The notes beneath the pieces were generated by a model, which was not told where the DNA came from, made no database searches, and saw nothing but the letters and a program-made list of their open reading frames with translations. 64,000 bases of DNA from Dehalococcoidia bacterium (GTDB taxonomy: Bacteria; Chloroflexota; Dehalococcoidia; CAUJGQ01), in contig DATGEL010000044.1 in NCBI GenBank assembly GCA_035310145.1, positions 1 through 64,000 of the forward strand. Direction: 5' to 3'. Made by a program: the position numbers and the translations under genes. Positions 43,954-52,041 of this stretch are shown here, piece by piece. Each line of letters opens with the position of its first letter. Position 1 is the stretch's first letter.

Positions 43954-45269
43954 GATTGCGCCTCCTGCGCCGCGCCGGCGGCGGGGAACTCTCGGAGAAT
44001 CAGCGGTGCGGGGCCCTCGCGGCGCACGGGCCGGCCGCGGCGCGCGGCTGGCGCCCCCAGCGTGCTGCCCTGCAGCTCCGGCCGCACGTAGCCGCTCTCG
44101 TCGGTCAGCGCGGCCACGCGGCTCGCGAACGGCTCGCGGATGGTCGCGGGGTTCCGGCCGAAGCGCGGATAGATCGCCAGCCGCTCGCGCAGGCTGAAGC
44201 CCGCCTCTTCGGAGACCTCGCGCAGCTCCTCGATCTTCGGCCAGGGCGCCTCGGGGTTGATATGGTCCGCCGTCACCGGCGAGATGCCGCCCCAGTCGTT
44301 GATACCGGCCAGCAGGTAGAAACCGTAGGCGTCGGGCGAGAGGTTCGGCGGCGCCTGCACGCTCATCTCCGGCCCAAGCACGAGGCGGGCGATCGCGATC
44401 GTGCGCGCCATCTCGATCGCCGTCGGCTCGCCCTCGTTGCGCATCGGCGTATCGTCCTTGGCGCGGAAGTTCTGCACGATCACTTCCTGCACGTTGCCGC
44501 TGCGCGCCTGCATGTCGCGAACGGCGAAGATCGAGTCGATCCGTTCCTCCAGCGTCTCGCCGATGCCGATCAGGATGCCCGTGGTGAAGGGAATGCCGAG
44601 CCGGCCGGCGTCCTCGATCGTCTTGATGCGCAGCGCCGGCTCCTTGCCCGGCGAGCCGGCGTGCGCCAGGCCGGGGCCGAGCAGCCGTTCCGAGATGTTT
44701 TCCAGCATCAGGCCCATGCTCACGTTCCAGGGACGCAGCAGCTCCAGCTCGCACGGGTCCAGCACGCCGCAGTTGGCGTGCGGCATGAGGCCCGTCTCTT
44801 CGAACACGAGCCGGCACATGGCGGCGAGGTATTCAGTAGTCGTGGCATAGCCCAGGGCGCGCAGTTCATTGCGCGAGCGCTCGTAGATCTCTTCCGGCCG
44901 CTCGCCCAGGCTGAACAGCGCCTCCTTGCAGCCGGCCGCGGCGCCAGCGCGGGCGATCAGCAGCACGTCGTCCGGCGTCAGCGTGCGCGCGGCGGGGCTG
45001 TTCGGCGCCTGGGCGAAGGTGCAGTAGCGGCAGCGGTCGCGGCAGAGGTTGGTGAGCGGGATGAAGACCTTGCGCGAGTAAGTGACGGTGCGACCCCAGC
45101 CGCGCTCGCGCAACTCGGAAGCGGCGGCAAAGAGCGCGGCGAGATCCGTGGCCTGCGCCCGCGCCAGGGCGTATGCTTCCTCTCGGGACGGCGTCTCGCC
45201 CGCGACGGCGCGGCGCAGGATCGGGCGCAGGTTTCCGGCCACGGCGGGCCGCGTGTGCAGGCTGGTCAT
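43950..45269 (-). CDS. cofG: 7,8-didemethyl-8-hydroxy-5-deazariboflavin synthase, CofG subunit
   Basis: The product has 439 residues. The radical SAM motif is C76, C80, C83 in LTNLCRDRCRYCTFAQ. Other blocks are GYATTTEYLAAMCRLVFEETGLMPHANCGVL, SMGLMLENISERLLGPGLAHAGSPGK, PFTTGILIGIGET and VQEVIVQNFRAKDDTPM. It cyclises the CofH product to Fo. The upstream HxlR regulator gene is divergent, with a shared intergenic region holding a palindrome. CofC, CofD and CofE, needed to complete F420, are not in the window. Confidence 0.96.
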   Translation of the reverse strand: MTSLHTRPAVAGNLRPILRRAVAGETPSREEAYALARAQATDLAALFAAASELRERGWGRTVTYSRKVFIPLTNLCRDRCRYCTFAQAPNSPAARTLTPDDVLLIARAGAAAGCKEALFSLGERPEEIYERSRNELRALGYATTTEYLAAMCRLVFEETGLMPHANCGVLDPCELELLRPWNVSMGLMLENISERLLGPGLAHAGSPGKEPALRIKTIEDAGRLGIPFTTGILIGIGETLEERIDSIFAVRDMQARSGNVQEVIVQNFRAKDDTPMRNEGEPTAIEMARTIAIARLVLGPEMSVQAPPNLSPDAYGFYLLAGINDWGGISPVTADHINPEAPWPKIEELREVSEEAGFSLRERLAIYPRFGRNPATIREPFASRVAALTDESGYVRPELQGSTLGAPAARRGRPVRREGPAPLILREFPAAGAAQEAQS

Positions 45270-45314
45270 GGACTCGCCGCCGCTCCCACGGATGCCGGAC
45301 GGGCATCCGAGATT

Positions 45315-45343
45315 GTTTACTATCCTATAGTGAGTCTTATAAT
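45315..45343 (+). promoter_or_regulatory. Promoter and palindrome upstream of the HxlR-type regulator
   Basis: A perfect -10 box TATAAT at 45338-45343 follows a weak -35 (TTTACT, 45316-45321). The palindrome ACTATCCTATAGT at 45319-45331 lies between them, the position expected for an autorepressor. TATAGTGA recurs inside the regulator gene near 45680. Confidence 0.55.
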
Positions 45344-45394
45344 GCTACTAACCCAGCCGCGTCAAGTAAGGGCGGCTGGCAGTCTTTGGGCAGG

Positions 45395-45973
45395 ATGATG
45401 ACCAGCGTTCTGGACGGTGGCGCTGAAACAGCAGGAGCGGCCGAGCCGCGCCGCACGACGCGCCGCCGCCTACCCGCGCTCGACCAGCGCGCCCGCTGCG
45501 CCATCGCCGGCACGCTGCAGATCGTCGGCGACCAGTGGACGCTGGTGATCATCCGCGACCTGCTGCGCGGGCAGACGAAGTTCGCCGAGCTGGCCGCCGC
45601 GCCGGAGGGGATCGCCCGCAGCGTGCTCTCCGAGCGGCTGAAGCTGCTCGAAGCCGAGGGCATCGTCGAGCGCAGTTTTTATAGTGACCATCCGCCGCGC
45701 GCCGAGTATCGGCTGACGCCGAAAGGGCGTGATCTCGGCCCGGCGCTGGGGGCGCTGGCGCGCTGGGGCGTGCGCTATCTGGAGCACGACACGGCGATCG
45801 TCTCCGCGGTTTGCGGCCACGAGCTGCGCGTGGCCTTCGAGTGCGCCGAGTGCGCACGCCGCGTGCCCGCCAGCGAGGCGCGCTTGGCCCGCCTGGGCGA
45901 GGCGGATGCCGGCGCCCCGGCAACACAGCTCGCTTCCGCTGCCCAGGCTGCTGCCCGCGCCGTGGGTGGCTGA
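45395..45973 (+). CDS. HxlR family transcriptional regulator
   Basis: The product has 192 residues, with a tandem ATGATG start. The winged-helix core CAIAGTLQIVGDQWTLVIIRDLLRGQTKFAELAAAPEGIARSVLSERLKLLEAEGIVERSFYSDHPPRAEYRLTPKG is typical of HxlR. A C-terminal part with CGHELRVAFECAECARRVPA adds a Cys-rich segment that could bind metal or react with oxidants. It is divergent from cofG and may regulate F420 synthesis as well as itself. Confidence 0.9.
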   Translation: MMTSVLDGGAETAGAAEPRRTTRRRLPALDQRARCAIAGTLQIVGDQWTLVIIRDLLRGQTKFAELAAAPEGIARSVLSERLKLLEAEGIVERSFYSDHPPRAEYRLTPKGRDLGPALGALARWGVRYLEHDTAIVSAVCGHELRVAFECAECARRVPASEARLARLGEADAGAPATQLASAAQAAARAVGG

Positions 45974-46401
45974 GCAAACGGCTTGGCCGCGTGCGGCGCC
46001 GCAGCCGGCGTCGTGCGCGCTTCCTTCGGGGTCGACTACCGGCGGTCGCGGACGATCTCGGCCCTGCCGCGGGGGCTTCGCGACTTGAGCCCGCGGCCTG
46101 CTTGCGCCTCGCATGGTGAAGCCGGCGCCGAGCATCGCTGCCCGCTCCGCGCGAGACACTTGGACGCTGCACGCTCCTGGCAGCGTCAGAATCCAGCAAT
46201 TCGGCGATTGAGCGGCGCGGCGTCCGGCAATCCACCGCAGGTGGCCGCTGAGCGCAGCGCAACCGCCGTGCACTCGGCTGCATTCTGCAAGATCGGTGCG
46301 ATACACTTCCGCCGGTCTTCGAGGGAATTGTTATATGCGGACTGCTCTCTCGTGATAGACGTGGCAGCCGATCCGGCTCAGAACCAGCCAAAAGGTGGTG
46401 C
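45974..46401. other. Intergenic region upstream of the GH26 gene
   Basis: About 430 bases with no supported gene. TTATAT at 46331 may be the -10 box for the glycoside hydrolase gene. AAAGGTGGTGC is its ribosome site. Confidence 0.35.
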
Positions 46402-47421
46402 ATGGAAGCGCAGCACATCGTTGGCCCCGCCCTGCGACGCCCGACCCGGCTCCTGGCGCTCAGCCTTCTGGCGCTGGCGGTGTTGGCCTTTGCCGGCCGC
46501 ACGCGTTCCGTCGGCGCGGCCACCGGCGTCTACTTCGGCGTCTCGATCAGCAACGTGCCCGACGCGCTGGCGGCGCTCGACCGCTACGAAGCGGACGCGG
46601 GCAAGCACGCCGCGATCGTCAACTTCTGGCGCGACTTCGGCTCGGCCAACAACAGCATCCCCGCCTTCTATCTGCAGAACCTCGACGCCCACGGCAGCGT
46701 GCCGATGGTCACCTGGGTGCCGGTCAACTGGAACGGCGGCGACCAGTCCTCCTACAGCCTCGCGGCCATCGCCGGCGGCAGCCAGGACGGCTACCTGCGC
46801 ACGTGGGCGCAGCAGCTCGCCGCCTACGGCAAGCCGATCTTGCTGCGCTTCGCCCATGAGATGAACGGGACGTGGTATCCGCAGTGGAGCGGCAACTCCG
46901 GCGCCTACATCGCCGCCTGGCGGCACATCCATGACCTGTTCGTGCAAAACGGCGCCACAAACGTGCAGTGGGTCTGGGCGCCCAACATCTGGTACCAGGT
47001 CTCGCTCGCCACGGATGGCCGACCCTACTACCCTGGCGACGGCTACGTGGACTGGGTGGCGCTGGACGGCTACAACAACACGGCGAACAGCTGGCAGAGC
47101 TTCACCACGCTGTTCGGCTACGCCTATAACCAGCTCACGGCCATGACGAGCAAGCCGATCATGATCGCGGAGACCTCCAGCGGCGAGGCCACGCCCGAGC
47201 AGGCCGCGCAGAACTACAGCAAGGCGCGGTGGATCGCCAGCGCCCTCTGCTGCGAGGTGCCGTTCACCTTCCCCCGCATCAGGGCCATTATCTGGATGAA
47301 CGACAACCTGACGGCCGCGGAGGGTTGCTGCGACTGGAGCGTCGAGTCCTCGGCCGACACGCTCACCGCCGCCAAAAATTACATCGGCGGTGAGTGGTAC
47401 TACCTGGGCTACTATCCCTGA
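46402..47421 (+). CDS. Secreted GH26-type glycoside hydrolase (beta-mannanase-like)
   Basis: The product has 339 residues. A signal peptide (LLALSLLALAVLAFAGRTRSVGAA) is followed by a single catalytic barrel. The GH26 acid/base Glu153 lies in LLRFAHEMNGTWYPQ and the nucleophile Glu257 in KPIMIAETSS. Another family mark is VQWVWAPNIWY. GH26 enzymes cleave beta-1,4-mannan or mixed glucans outside the cell. Cysteines at SALCCEVPF and EGCCDWS may form disulfides. No carbohydrate-binding module is present and no transporter or other polysaccharide gene lies nearby. Confidence 0.93.
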   Translation: MEAQHIVGPALRRPTRLLALSLLALAVLAFAGRTRSVGAATGVYFGVSISNVPDALAALDRYEADAGKHAAIVNFWRDFGSANNSIPAFYLQNLDAHGSVPMVTWVPVNWNGGDQSSYSLAAIAGGSQDGYLRTWAQQLAAYGKPILLRFAHEMNGTWYPQWSGNSGAYIAAWRHIHDLFVQNGATNVQWVWAPNIWYQVSLATDGRPYYPGDGYVDWVALDGYNNTANSWQSFTTLFGYAYNQLTAMTSKPIMIAETSSGEATPEQAAQNYSKARWIASALCCEVPFTFPRIRAIIWMNDNLTAAEGCCDWSVESSADTLTAAKNYIGGEWYYLGYYP

Positions 47422-47571
47422 GCCGCCCGGGCGCCGACGGCTACGGCTCTTCGAAGGCGGTGCGCGCCGGATCGTCGCTACCGCCATGCTTCGGCGCCTG
47501 CCAGCGCACGCTGAGCGAGCCGTCGCGGTGGCGCGTCATGGGGAGGGTGTCCATGGCGTGCCGCGCCGCCT
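47422..47571. other. Spacer downstream of the GH26 gene
   Basis: On the minus strand a 37-codon frame (MDTLPMTRHRDGSLSVRW...) ends at 47441. It might be a small protein or the frame-shifted tail of the gene above it. The evidence is too weak to call it. Confidence 0.3.
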
Positions 47572-47751
47572 TCAGAGCAGGGCGGCCCCGGCGGCCGCTG
47601 TGTTCGGGAGAGGTACGGTCGCCGCCGGCCCGCCGACGCCGGCGTGAACGCCCGCCGCCTGCACCACGGCCGACGGCGGCAGCGCCATGCTCAGCAGCCA
47701 GATGCCGGCCGCCAGCACAAAATAGGAACACTCACGCAGCCACGGTTTCAC
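47572..47751 (-). CDS. Possible 59-residue exported peptide
   Basis: The GTG at 47751 has GGAGG seven bases upstream, which is convincing. The product starts with a basic tip (KPWLRE) and a hydrophobic run (CSYFVLAAGIWLLSMALPP), then SAVVQAAGVHAG, a plausible signal peptide with cleavage after VQA. Only about 25 residues would remain after cleavage. It could be a small secreted peptide, a membrane miniprotein, or the truncated front of a larger gene. Confidence 0.4.
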   Translation of the reverse strand: MKPWLRECSYFVLAAGIWLLSMALPPSAVVQAAGVHAGVGGPAATVPLPNTAAAGAALL

Positions 47752-47901
47752 CCAGTGCCTCCGGAACTCACAGGACGCCGACGGCCTCGACCGTCGTTGC
47801 AAAGTCCTGTCACAATGGAGATCGTGCGATGGCCGCCGCTGTTCCTCTGGATTCGGATACGATCGGGTAACAGCCGCCGAGGCGCCCGGCGATTCCCCGG
47901 C

Positions 47902-49125
47902 TCAGCCGAGGACGCGGCGCCCACGCAACGCGCCGATCTGCTCCCAGCTCAGCCCAGCCTCCAGCAAGACCGCTTCCGTGTGCTGCCCCAGCTCCGGCGC
48001 CGAACCGCGCGGGCGAATCTCCGCGCCGGCGATCTGGAAGGGCGCCCGCACCACGGGCAGCGGCCCAGCCGGCGTGTGCACCGTGTGCAGCGTGGCCTGC
48101 GCCGCCGTCTGCTCGCGCGCCACCGCTTCGCGCACGGTCGAGACCGGCGCATAGATGATCGCTTCGGCGTCAAGCCGCCGGGACCAATCGGCGCGGGTGC
48201 GCCGCGCGATCTCCTCGCTGATCGCGGCGGTCAGCGTACGCGAATCCGTCGCGCGGCCGACCGTGCTGGACCACACTTCGCAGTCCAGCCAGTCTTCACG
48301 GCCCAGGGCGCGGCAGAAGCGCTGCCAGTAGGCATCGGGCTGGATCATCGTCAGCAGCAGCCAGGCGCCATCGGCGCAGCGATACGTGTTCCAGAGCGGG
48401 TTGAGCGGCTGCTCGCGCTCGTGCAGCGGCGGCTCGTTACCCGTGGAGGCGGCGGTGACCAGGTCGGCGCCGTTCACCCAGTGGCTGACGCTGAACAGCG
48501 ACAGCTCACAGACCTGGCCCTCGCCGGTCTGGTCGCGCAGGCGCAGGGCAGCGAGCGTGGCCGTGAGGTTGGTGAGGCCGGTAGTGTGGTCGCCTAGGGC
48601 CGGACGCGAGAGCGGCGGATTCTGCCCCGGCGGCACCAGCCGGCTCATGATGCCGCTGCTGGCCCAGAAGGCGGAGTAATCGAAGCCGGGGCGGTCGGCG
48701 TCGGGGCCGTCCGGCCCGTAGCCGGTGACGCCCACGTAGATCAGGCGGGGGTTGCGGGCGAGCAGGCCAGCCGGCTCGAAGCCGAGCCTGGCGCGGCGTC
48801 GCGGCAGCAGGTTGGTGAGAAAGACGTCGGCACGGTCGATCAGCAGGCGGGCCATCTCCGCGCCGGCCGCATTCGTAATGTCCAGCACGATCGAGCGCTT
48901 GCCGCGGTTGTCGTGGTTGAACTGCGGCGAGAGCGGCGCCCCGGCGACGTCGAGGTCTTCCGGCTTGCCGGCGAAGGCGGGGCGACCGCGCCAGCCGTCG
49001 CCCGCGGGCGGCTCGATCTTGACCACGTCGGCGCCCATGTCGGCCATCAATGCCGAGCCAGCCGGCGCCGCCACGTAGTTCGCCAGCTCGATCACCCGCA
49101 CGCCGTCCAGCGGCCCGATACCCAT
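47902..49125 (-). CDS. CoA-transferase family III (CaiB/BaiF type), gene 2
   Basis: The ATG at 49125 gives 407 residues. Family blocks are [66 protein letters not shown] (catalytic Asp) and QVCELSLFSVSHWVNGADL. The ending PELGQHTEAVLLEAGLSWEQIGAL is close to that of gene 1. It is probably cytosolic and transfers CoA to or from an organic acid of unknown identity. It stands alone on the minus strand. Confidence 0.93.
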   Translation of the reverse strand: MGIGPLDGVRVIELANYVAAPAGSALMADMGADVVKIEPPAGDGWRGRPAFAGKPEDLDVAGAPLSPQFNHDNRGKRSIVLDITNAAGAEMARLLIDRADVFLTNLLPRRRARLGFEPAGLLARNPRLIYVGVTGYGPDGPDADRPGFDYSAFWASSGIMSRLVPPGQNPPLSRPALGDHTTGLTNLTATLAALRLRDQTGEGQVCELSLFSVSHWVNGADLVTAASTGNEPPLHEREQPLNPLWNTYRCADGAWLLLTMIQPDAYWQRFCRALGREDWLDCEVWSSTVGRATDSRTLTAAISEEIARRTRADWSRRLDAEAIIYAPVSTVREAVAREQTAAQATLHTVHTPAGPLPVVRAPFQIAGAEIRPRGSAPELGQHTEAVLLEAGLSWEQIGALRGRRVLG

Positions 49126-49209
49126 CCTTTGCCCTCGCAGCGTTTGTTCAGCGTCTAGCAGATGCTGCGGGCGCAGGTGAGCCGCTGTCAAAGATCGACC
49201 GCTCGTGTT

Positions 49210-49228
49210 GTACGGCAATATGCCGTAC
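49210..49228. promoter_or_regulatory. Operator palindrome of the TacA-TacT pair
   Basis: GTACGGCA-ATA-TGCCGTAC is a perfect inverted repeat about 25 bases upstream of the antitoxin ATG. It lies between a possible -35 (TTGTAC, 49208) and -10 (TCTTTA, 49231), as expected for autoregulation by a ribbon-helix-helix antitoxin. Confidence 0.75.
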
Positions 49229-49252
49229 GATCTTTAATGGAGGGAGATAACC

Positions 49253-49546
49253 ATGCCAACGCTACGCGCCGCATCGCGTTCGCAACGTGGGCGGCTTGAC
49301 ATGCGGCTCGATGAGGAGCAGAAGGCGTTGCTGGAACGCGCTGCCGAATTGAGCGGCCAGACGTTGACCGCCTTCGTGCTGGACAGCGCCCGCCGCGCCG
49401 CCGAACAGACCGTTCGCCACCATAGCCTTATTGCACTTTCCGCACGCGATGCCGAGGCGTTCGTCGAGGCGCTGCTGAACCCGCCGCCGCCGGCGCCGCG
49501 GCTCGCGCGCTCCCTGCGCCGCCAGCGCCGCCTGCCCACCCAGTAG
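49253..49546 (+). CDS. TacA-like antitoxin, DUF1778 ribbon-helix-helix
   Basis: The product has 97 residues. The ribbon-helix-helix part is RGRLDMRLDEEQKALLERAAELSGQTLTAFVLDSARRAAEQTV (about 11-55), diagnostic of DUF1778. The rest wraps the toxin. It is followed after 14 bases by a GNAT gene, the standard order of TacAT modules. GGAGGGAGA precedes the start. Confidence 0.92.
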   Translation: MPTLRAASRSQRGRLDMRLDEEQKALLERAAELSGQTLTAFVLDSARRAAEQTVRHHSLIALSARDAEAFVEALLNPPPPAPRLARSLRRQRRLPTQ

Positions 49547-49560
49547 GCGGCCGGCGCGCG

Positions 49561-50049
49561 ATGTCTCTGGTAATCGAGCCGTTGCACGGGCGCCATAGAC
49601 GCGAGCGCTTCAATAGCGGTGAGGAGGAACTGGATCGCTACCTGCGCGAGCAGGCGGGCCAAGATGTGCGCCGCCGTGCCGCCAGTTGCCATGTGCTGCG
49701 CGCGGTCGAGAACCTCGACGTGATCGGCTACTACACGCTGAGCATGAACCGCATCGACCCGAGTGTATTTCCGGAAGTGGCGCGGCGCCGTCTGCCACGC
49801 TATCCGGACCTACCGGCGGCGTTGCTGGGCAGGCTGGCCATTGATACAGGCGTCCGCGGGCAACGTCTTGGGGATCTCTTGCTCACCGACGCGATCGAGC
49901 GCGTGCTCAACAATCCCGTGGCAGCGCTGGCGCTTATTGTGGACGCCCTGCATGAACGCGCCGCCGGATTCTACGAGCACTTCGGCTTCGCACGCTTCCC
50001 AGACGATGCGCACCGCCTATTTCTGCCGTTGAGCAACATCAAACTCTGA
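49561..50049 (+). CDS. TacT-like GNAT toxin
   Basis: The product has 162 residues. TacT toxins acetylate the amino acid on charged tRNAs and so stop translation. Family marks are FNSGEEELDRYLREQAGQDVRRRAASCHVL, IGYYTLSMNRID, LLGRLAIDTGVRGQRLGDLLLTDAIERV (acetyl-CoA site) and FYEHFGFARFPDDAHRLFLPL, whose Tyr is important in studied members. It is co-transcribed with the antitoxin just before it. Confidence 0.92.
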   Translation: MSLVIEPLHGRHRRERFNSGEEELDRYLREQAGQDVRRRAASCHVLRAVENLDVIGYYTLSMNRIDPSVFPEVARRRLPRYPDLPAALLGRLAIDTGVRGQRLGDLLLTDAIERVLNNPVAALALIVDALHERAAGFYEHFGFARFPDDAHRLFLPLSNIKL

Positions 50050-50082
50050 AAGCTGTGTGCGGGAACCTGCAGCCCGTGCCTC

Positions 50083-50718
50083 TCAGCCCGGCGAGCGCTG
50101 GGAAGATTCGGCCAGCGTGGCGTCGAGTCCTTCGTGCGTGCGGGCCGTTTCCGGCTGGGGCGAGTCCTGCTGCGCGCCGGCTTCGCCGCCTGGCTCGGCT
50201 TCAAAACCCTCCGCCTGCTCCTCGCGCGCCTGCTGCGCGTCCATGTGCAGCTTCATGCCGTAGCCGATACCCGCCGCCGTGCCCAGGAGCGCCAGCAACG
50301 TCAGCGCCTTCGGTACGCGGATGCCGAGCAGACCGTCGAGCGAGAGCTTGCCAGGGCCGGTGAGAGCCAGCGCCGCGGCCGCGGCCATGTTGCTGACGGG
50401 CAGCTCGGCGCCGCCTTCGGTCACCCAGATTGGCTTGCCCCGGTGCACGGTGCCCGTCGCCATCGCCATCGGCGCGATCGTCGTGATCGGGCCGATCGGG
50501 CTGAGCAGGCCGAGCGCGGTAAGCAGCCCGCCGCCGAATTCGCTGCCGCCGGCCAGCAGCGCCCAGCGCTGGCCGGGCTTCATGCCCAGCGACTCCAGCC
50601 AGCCGCCCGTGCCTTCCAGGCCCGGTCCGTTGAACTTGCCGAACAACTTCTGGGAGCCGTGCCCCATCAGCAGCCCGCCCGTCGTCAGCCGCAGCGCCAG
50701 CAGTCCAAGGTCCTTCAT
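50083..50718 (-). CDS. DoxX family membrane protein
   Basis: The ATG at 50718 (GGAGGAAGAGACG upstream) gives 211 residues. Four hydrophobic segments carry the DoxX pattern: LALRLTTGGLLMGHGSQKLFGKFNGPGL, WALLAGGSEFGGGLLTALGL, ITTIAPMAMATG and AAAAALALTGPGKLSLD. The last 40 residues form a charged Glu/Gln-rich tail without predicted fold. DoxX proteins appear in oxidative-stress and thiol-related membrane complexes. It lies behind YceI, SnoaL-like and ferredoxin-reductase-like genes on the same strand. Confidence 0.88.
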   Translation of the reverse strand: MKDLGLLALRLTTGGLLMGHGSQKLFGKFNGPGLEGTGGWLESLGMKPGQRWALLAGGSEFGGGLLTALGLLSPIGPITTIAPMAMATGTVHRGKPIWVTEGGAELPVSNMAAAAALALTGPGKLSLDGLLGIRVPKALTLLALLGTAAGIGYGMKLHMDAQQAREEQAEGFEAEPGGEAGAQQDSPQPETARTHEGLDATLAESSQRSPG

Positions 50719-50835
50719 CGTCTCTTCCTCCGTCAGGCACGACGGTAGGCGGCGCTGCCGTACGTGGCAATGCCCGTTTCGAGTGATCTGATCGGCGCAC
50801 ACCGCCTCTGTGCCGTCAGCCGGGCGCTCAACAGA

Positions 50836-51405
50836 TCAGGGCCGCTCTTCGTCGGAGCGGATCGCCTCGGCATGGATCTCGACGCTGATGTCGCGTCCCA
50901 ACAGGAAGCCGCCGGACTCCCGCTCCAGCTCCGCCGTCAACCCGAACTCCTTGCGGCTGAAGGCGGCGCTCGCCTGGAAGGCGAGTCGCGCGCGCTCTGA
51001 CGGATCGAGGATCGCGCCGATGAAGCCGCCCTCCAGTGCGACCGGCCGCGTAACATCGCGCAGCGTGGGCTCGCCCGCCGCCGTCCAGCCGCCGCCGCGA
51101 TAGGTCATGCGCGGAAATGCCGCCACGTCGAGAAAGCGACTGCTGCGCAGATCCTCGTCCCGCGTCTCGTTCTGCGTGCTGACGCTCGCCGTCTCGATTT
51201 GCACCCCGACCGTCGAGGCCCGCGGATCGTCCGCGATCGTGATCGTCCCGTTCAGCGTGTGGAAGCGTCCGCGCATCCGGCCCACCACCAGGTGTGGCAC
51301 AGAGAAGAACGCGAAGGTGTGCGGCCGATCGAGCGTATGCCTTCCGGCGGCGGGAGTGGCGATGCCGTCGAACAGGCGGGTGATCGGCGCGGGTGCTGCC
51401 GCCAT
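50836..51405 (-). CDS. YceI-like lipid-binding protein
   Basis: The product has 189 residues, with AGGAGG nine bases before the ATG. YceI blocks are HTLDRPHTFAFFSVPHLVVGRMRGRFHTLNGTITIADDPRASTVGVQIETASVSTQNETRDEDLRSSRFLDVAAFPRMTYRG and FGLTAELERESGGFLLGRDISVEIHAEAI. The fold is a beta-barrel that binds isoprenoid-like molecules such as polyprenyl quinones. There is no signal peptide, unlike most proteobacterial members, so it is probably cytoplasmic. Confidence 0.93.
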   Translation of the reverse strand: MAAAPAPITRLFDGIATPAAGRHTLDRPHTFAFFSVPHLVVGRMRGRFHTLNGTITIADDPRASTVGVQIETASVSTQNETRDEDLRSSRFLDVAAFPRMTYRGGGWTAAGEPTLRDVTRPVALEGGFIGAILDPSERARLAFQASAAFSRKEFGLTAELERESGGFLLGRDISVEIHAEAIRSDEERP

Positions 51406-51447
51406 GCCGGCCGGCCTCCTGCGCGTCTGTCACGAGAAGCGGACTCG

Positions 51448-51879
51448 CTACATCACGCCGATCTGCTTGAGGAAGCCGACCTGGTCGTAGAACAGGTTCT
51501 CCTCCACGATCTCCCCGTCCTTCCAGCGGGCGACGGTGCAGAACTCCAGCTCGAAGCTCTTGCCCGTCGGTTGATGGACTTTGCCGTCTGGGCCGGTCAG
51601 CGGCCCGATCATGCGCCCCTTCCACTTCGCGATCGTGCAGGTCCAGTCGCCCGAGGCGAACATCACTTTGTACGGGTTGTTTTCCAGGCTGTTCTCGATC
51701 GACTTGAAGAACGCCTCCGATTCCTGTTGGTGCGCTTCGCGGCCGCGCGTCGGGTCTGGCTGTCCAGGCCAGTAGACGGCAGTGTTCGCGGCATGGCGCT
51801 TTTTGAACAGCTCCCAGTCCTGCGCGTTCCACGAGTCATCCAGTGTCTTCATCAGCTGCAGGTTGTCCTCACCGGCCAC
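51448..51879 (-). CDS. SnoaL-like ester cyclase family protein
   Basis: The GTG at 51879 (GGAGGAACGTC upstream) gives 143 residues with the NTF2-like cone fold: LMKTLDDSWNAQDWELFKKRHAANTAVYWPGQPDPTRGREAHQQES and FELEFCTVARWKDGEIVEENLFYDQVGFLKQIGVM. SnoaL relatives include polyketide cyclases, but many members are of unknown function. It lies between the ferredoxin-reductase-like gene and the YceI gene, and is probably in the same transcript. Confidence 0.9.
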   Translation of the reverse strand: MAGEDNLQLMKTLDDSWNAQDWELFKKRHAANTAVYWPGQPDPTRGREAHQQESEAFFKSIENSLENNPYKVMFASGDWTCTIAKWKGRMIGPLTGPDGKVHQPTGKSFELEFCTVARWKDGEIVEENLFYDQVGFLKQIGVM

Positions 51880-52041
51880 GACGTTCCTCCTGCGTGCGCT
51901 TCAACGAGTCCCGCCGAATTCGTGTACCGCCGCTGGCGAGACGACCAGCGAACGGGCCTATGCCCACCGCGCGAGCGGCAAAGTTCTACACTTCTGCCCG
52001 TGCCGCACCACGCCGGCTTCCGGCCACGTTGTCCGGCGCCG

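Noticed and set aside
43954-44817. Upstream extension of cofH to 744 codons
   Set aside because: The extension lies within cofG in another frame and is Arg/Ala-rich. The ATG at 43953 with ATGA overlap is the natural start.
45983-46864. A 293-codon plus-strand frame before and across the GH26 gene
   Set aside because: It overlaps the signal peptide and front of the GH26 gene in another frame and shows no domain; the GH26 frame has its catalytic residues and ribosome site.
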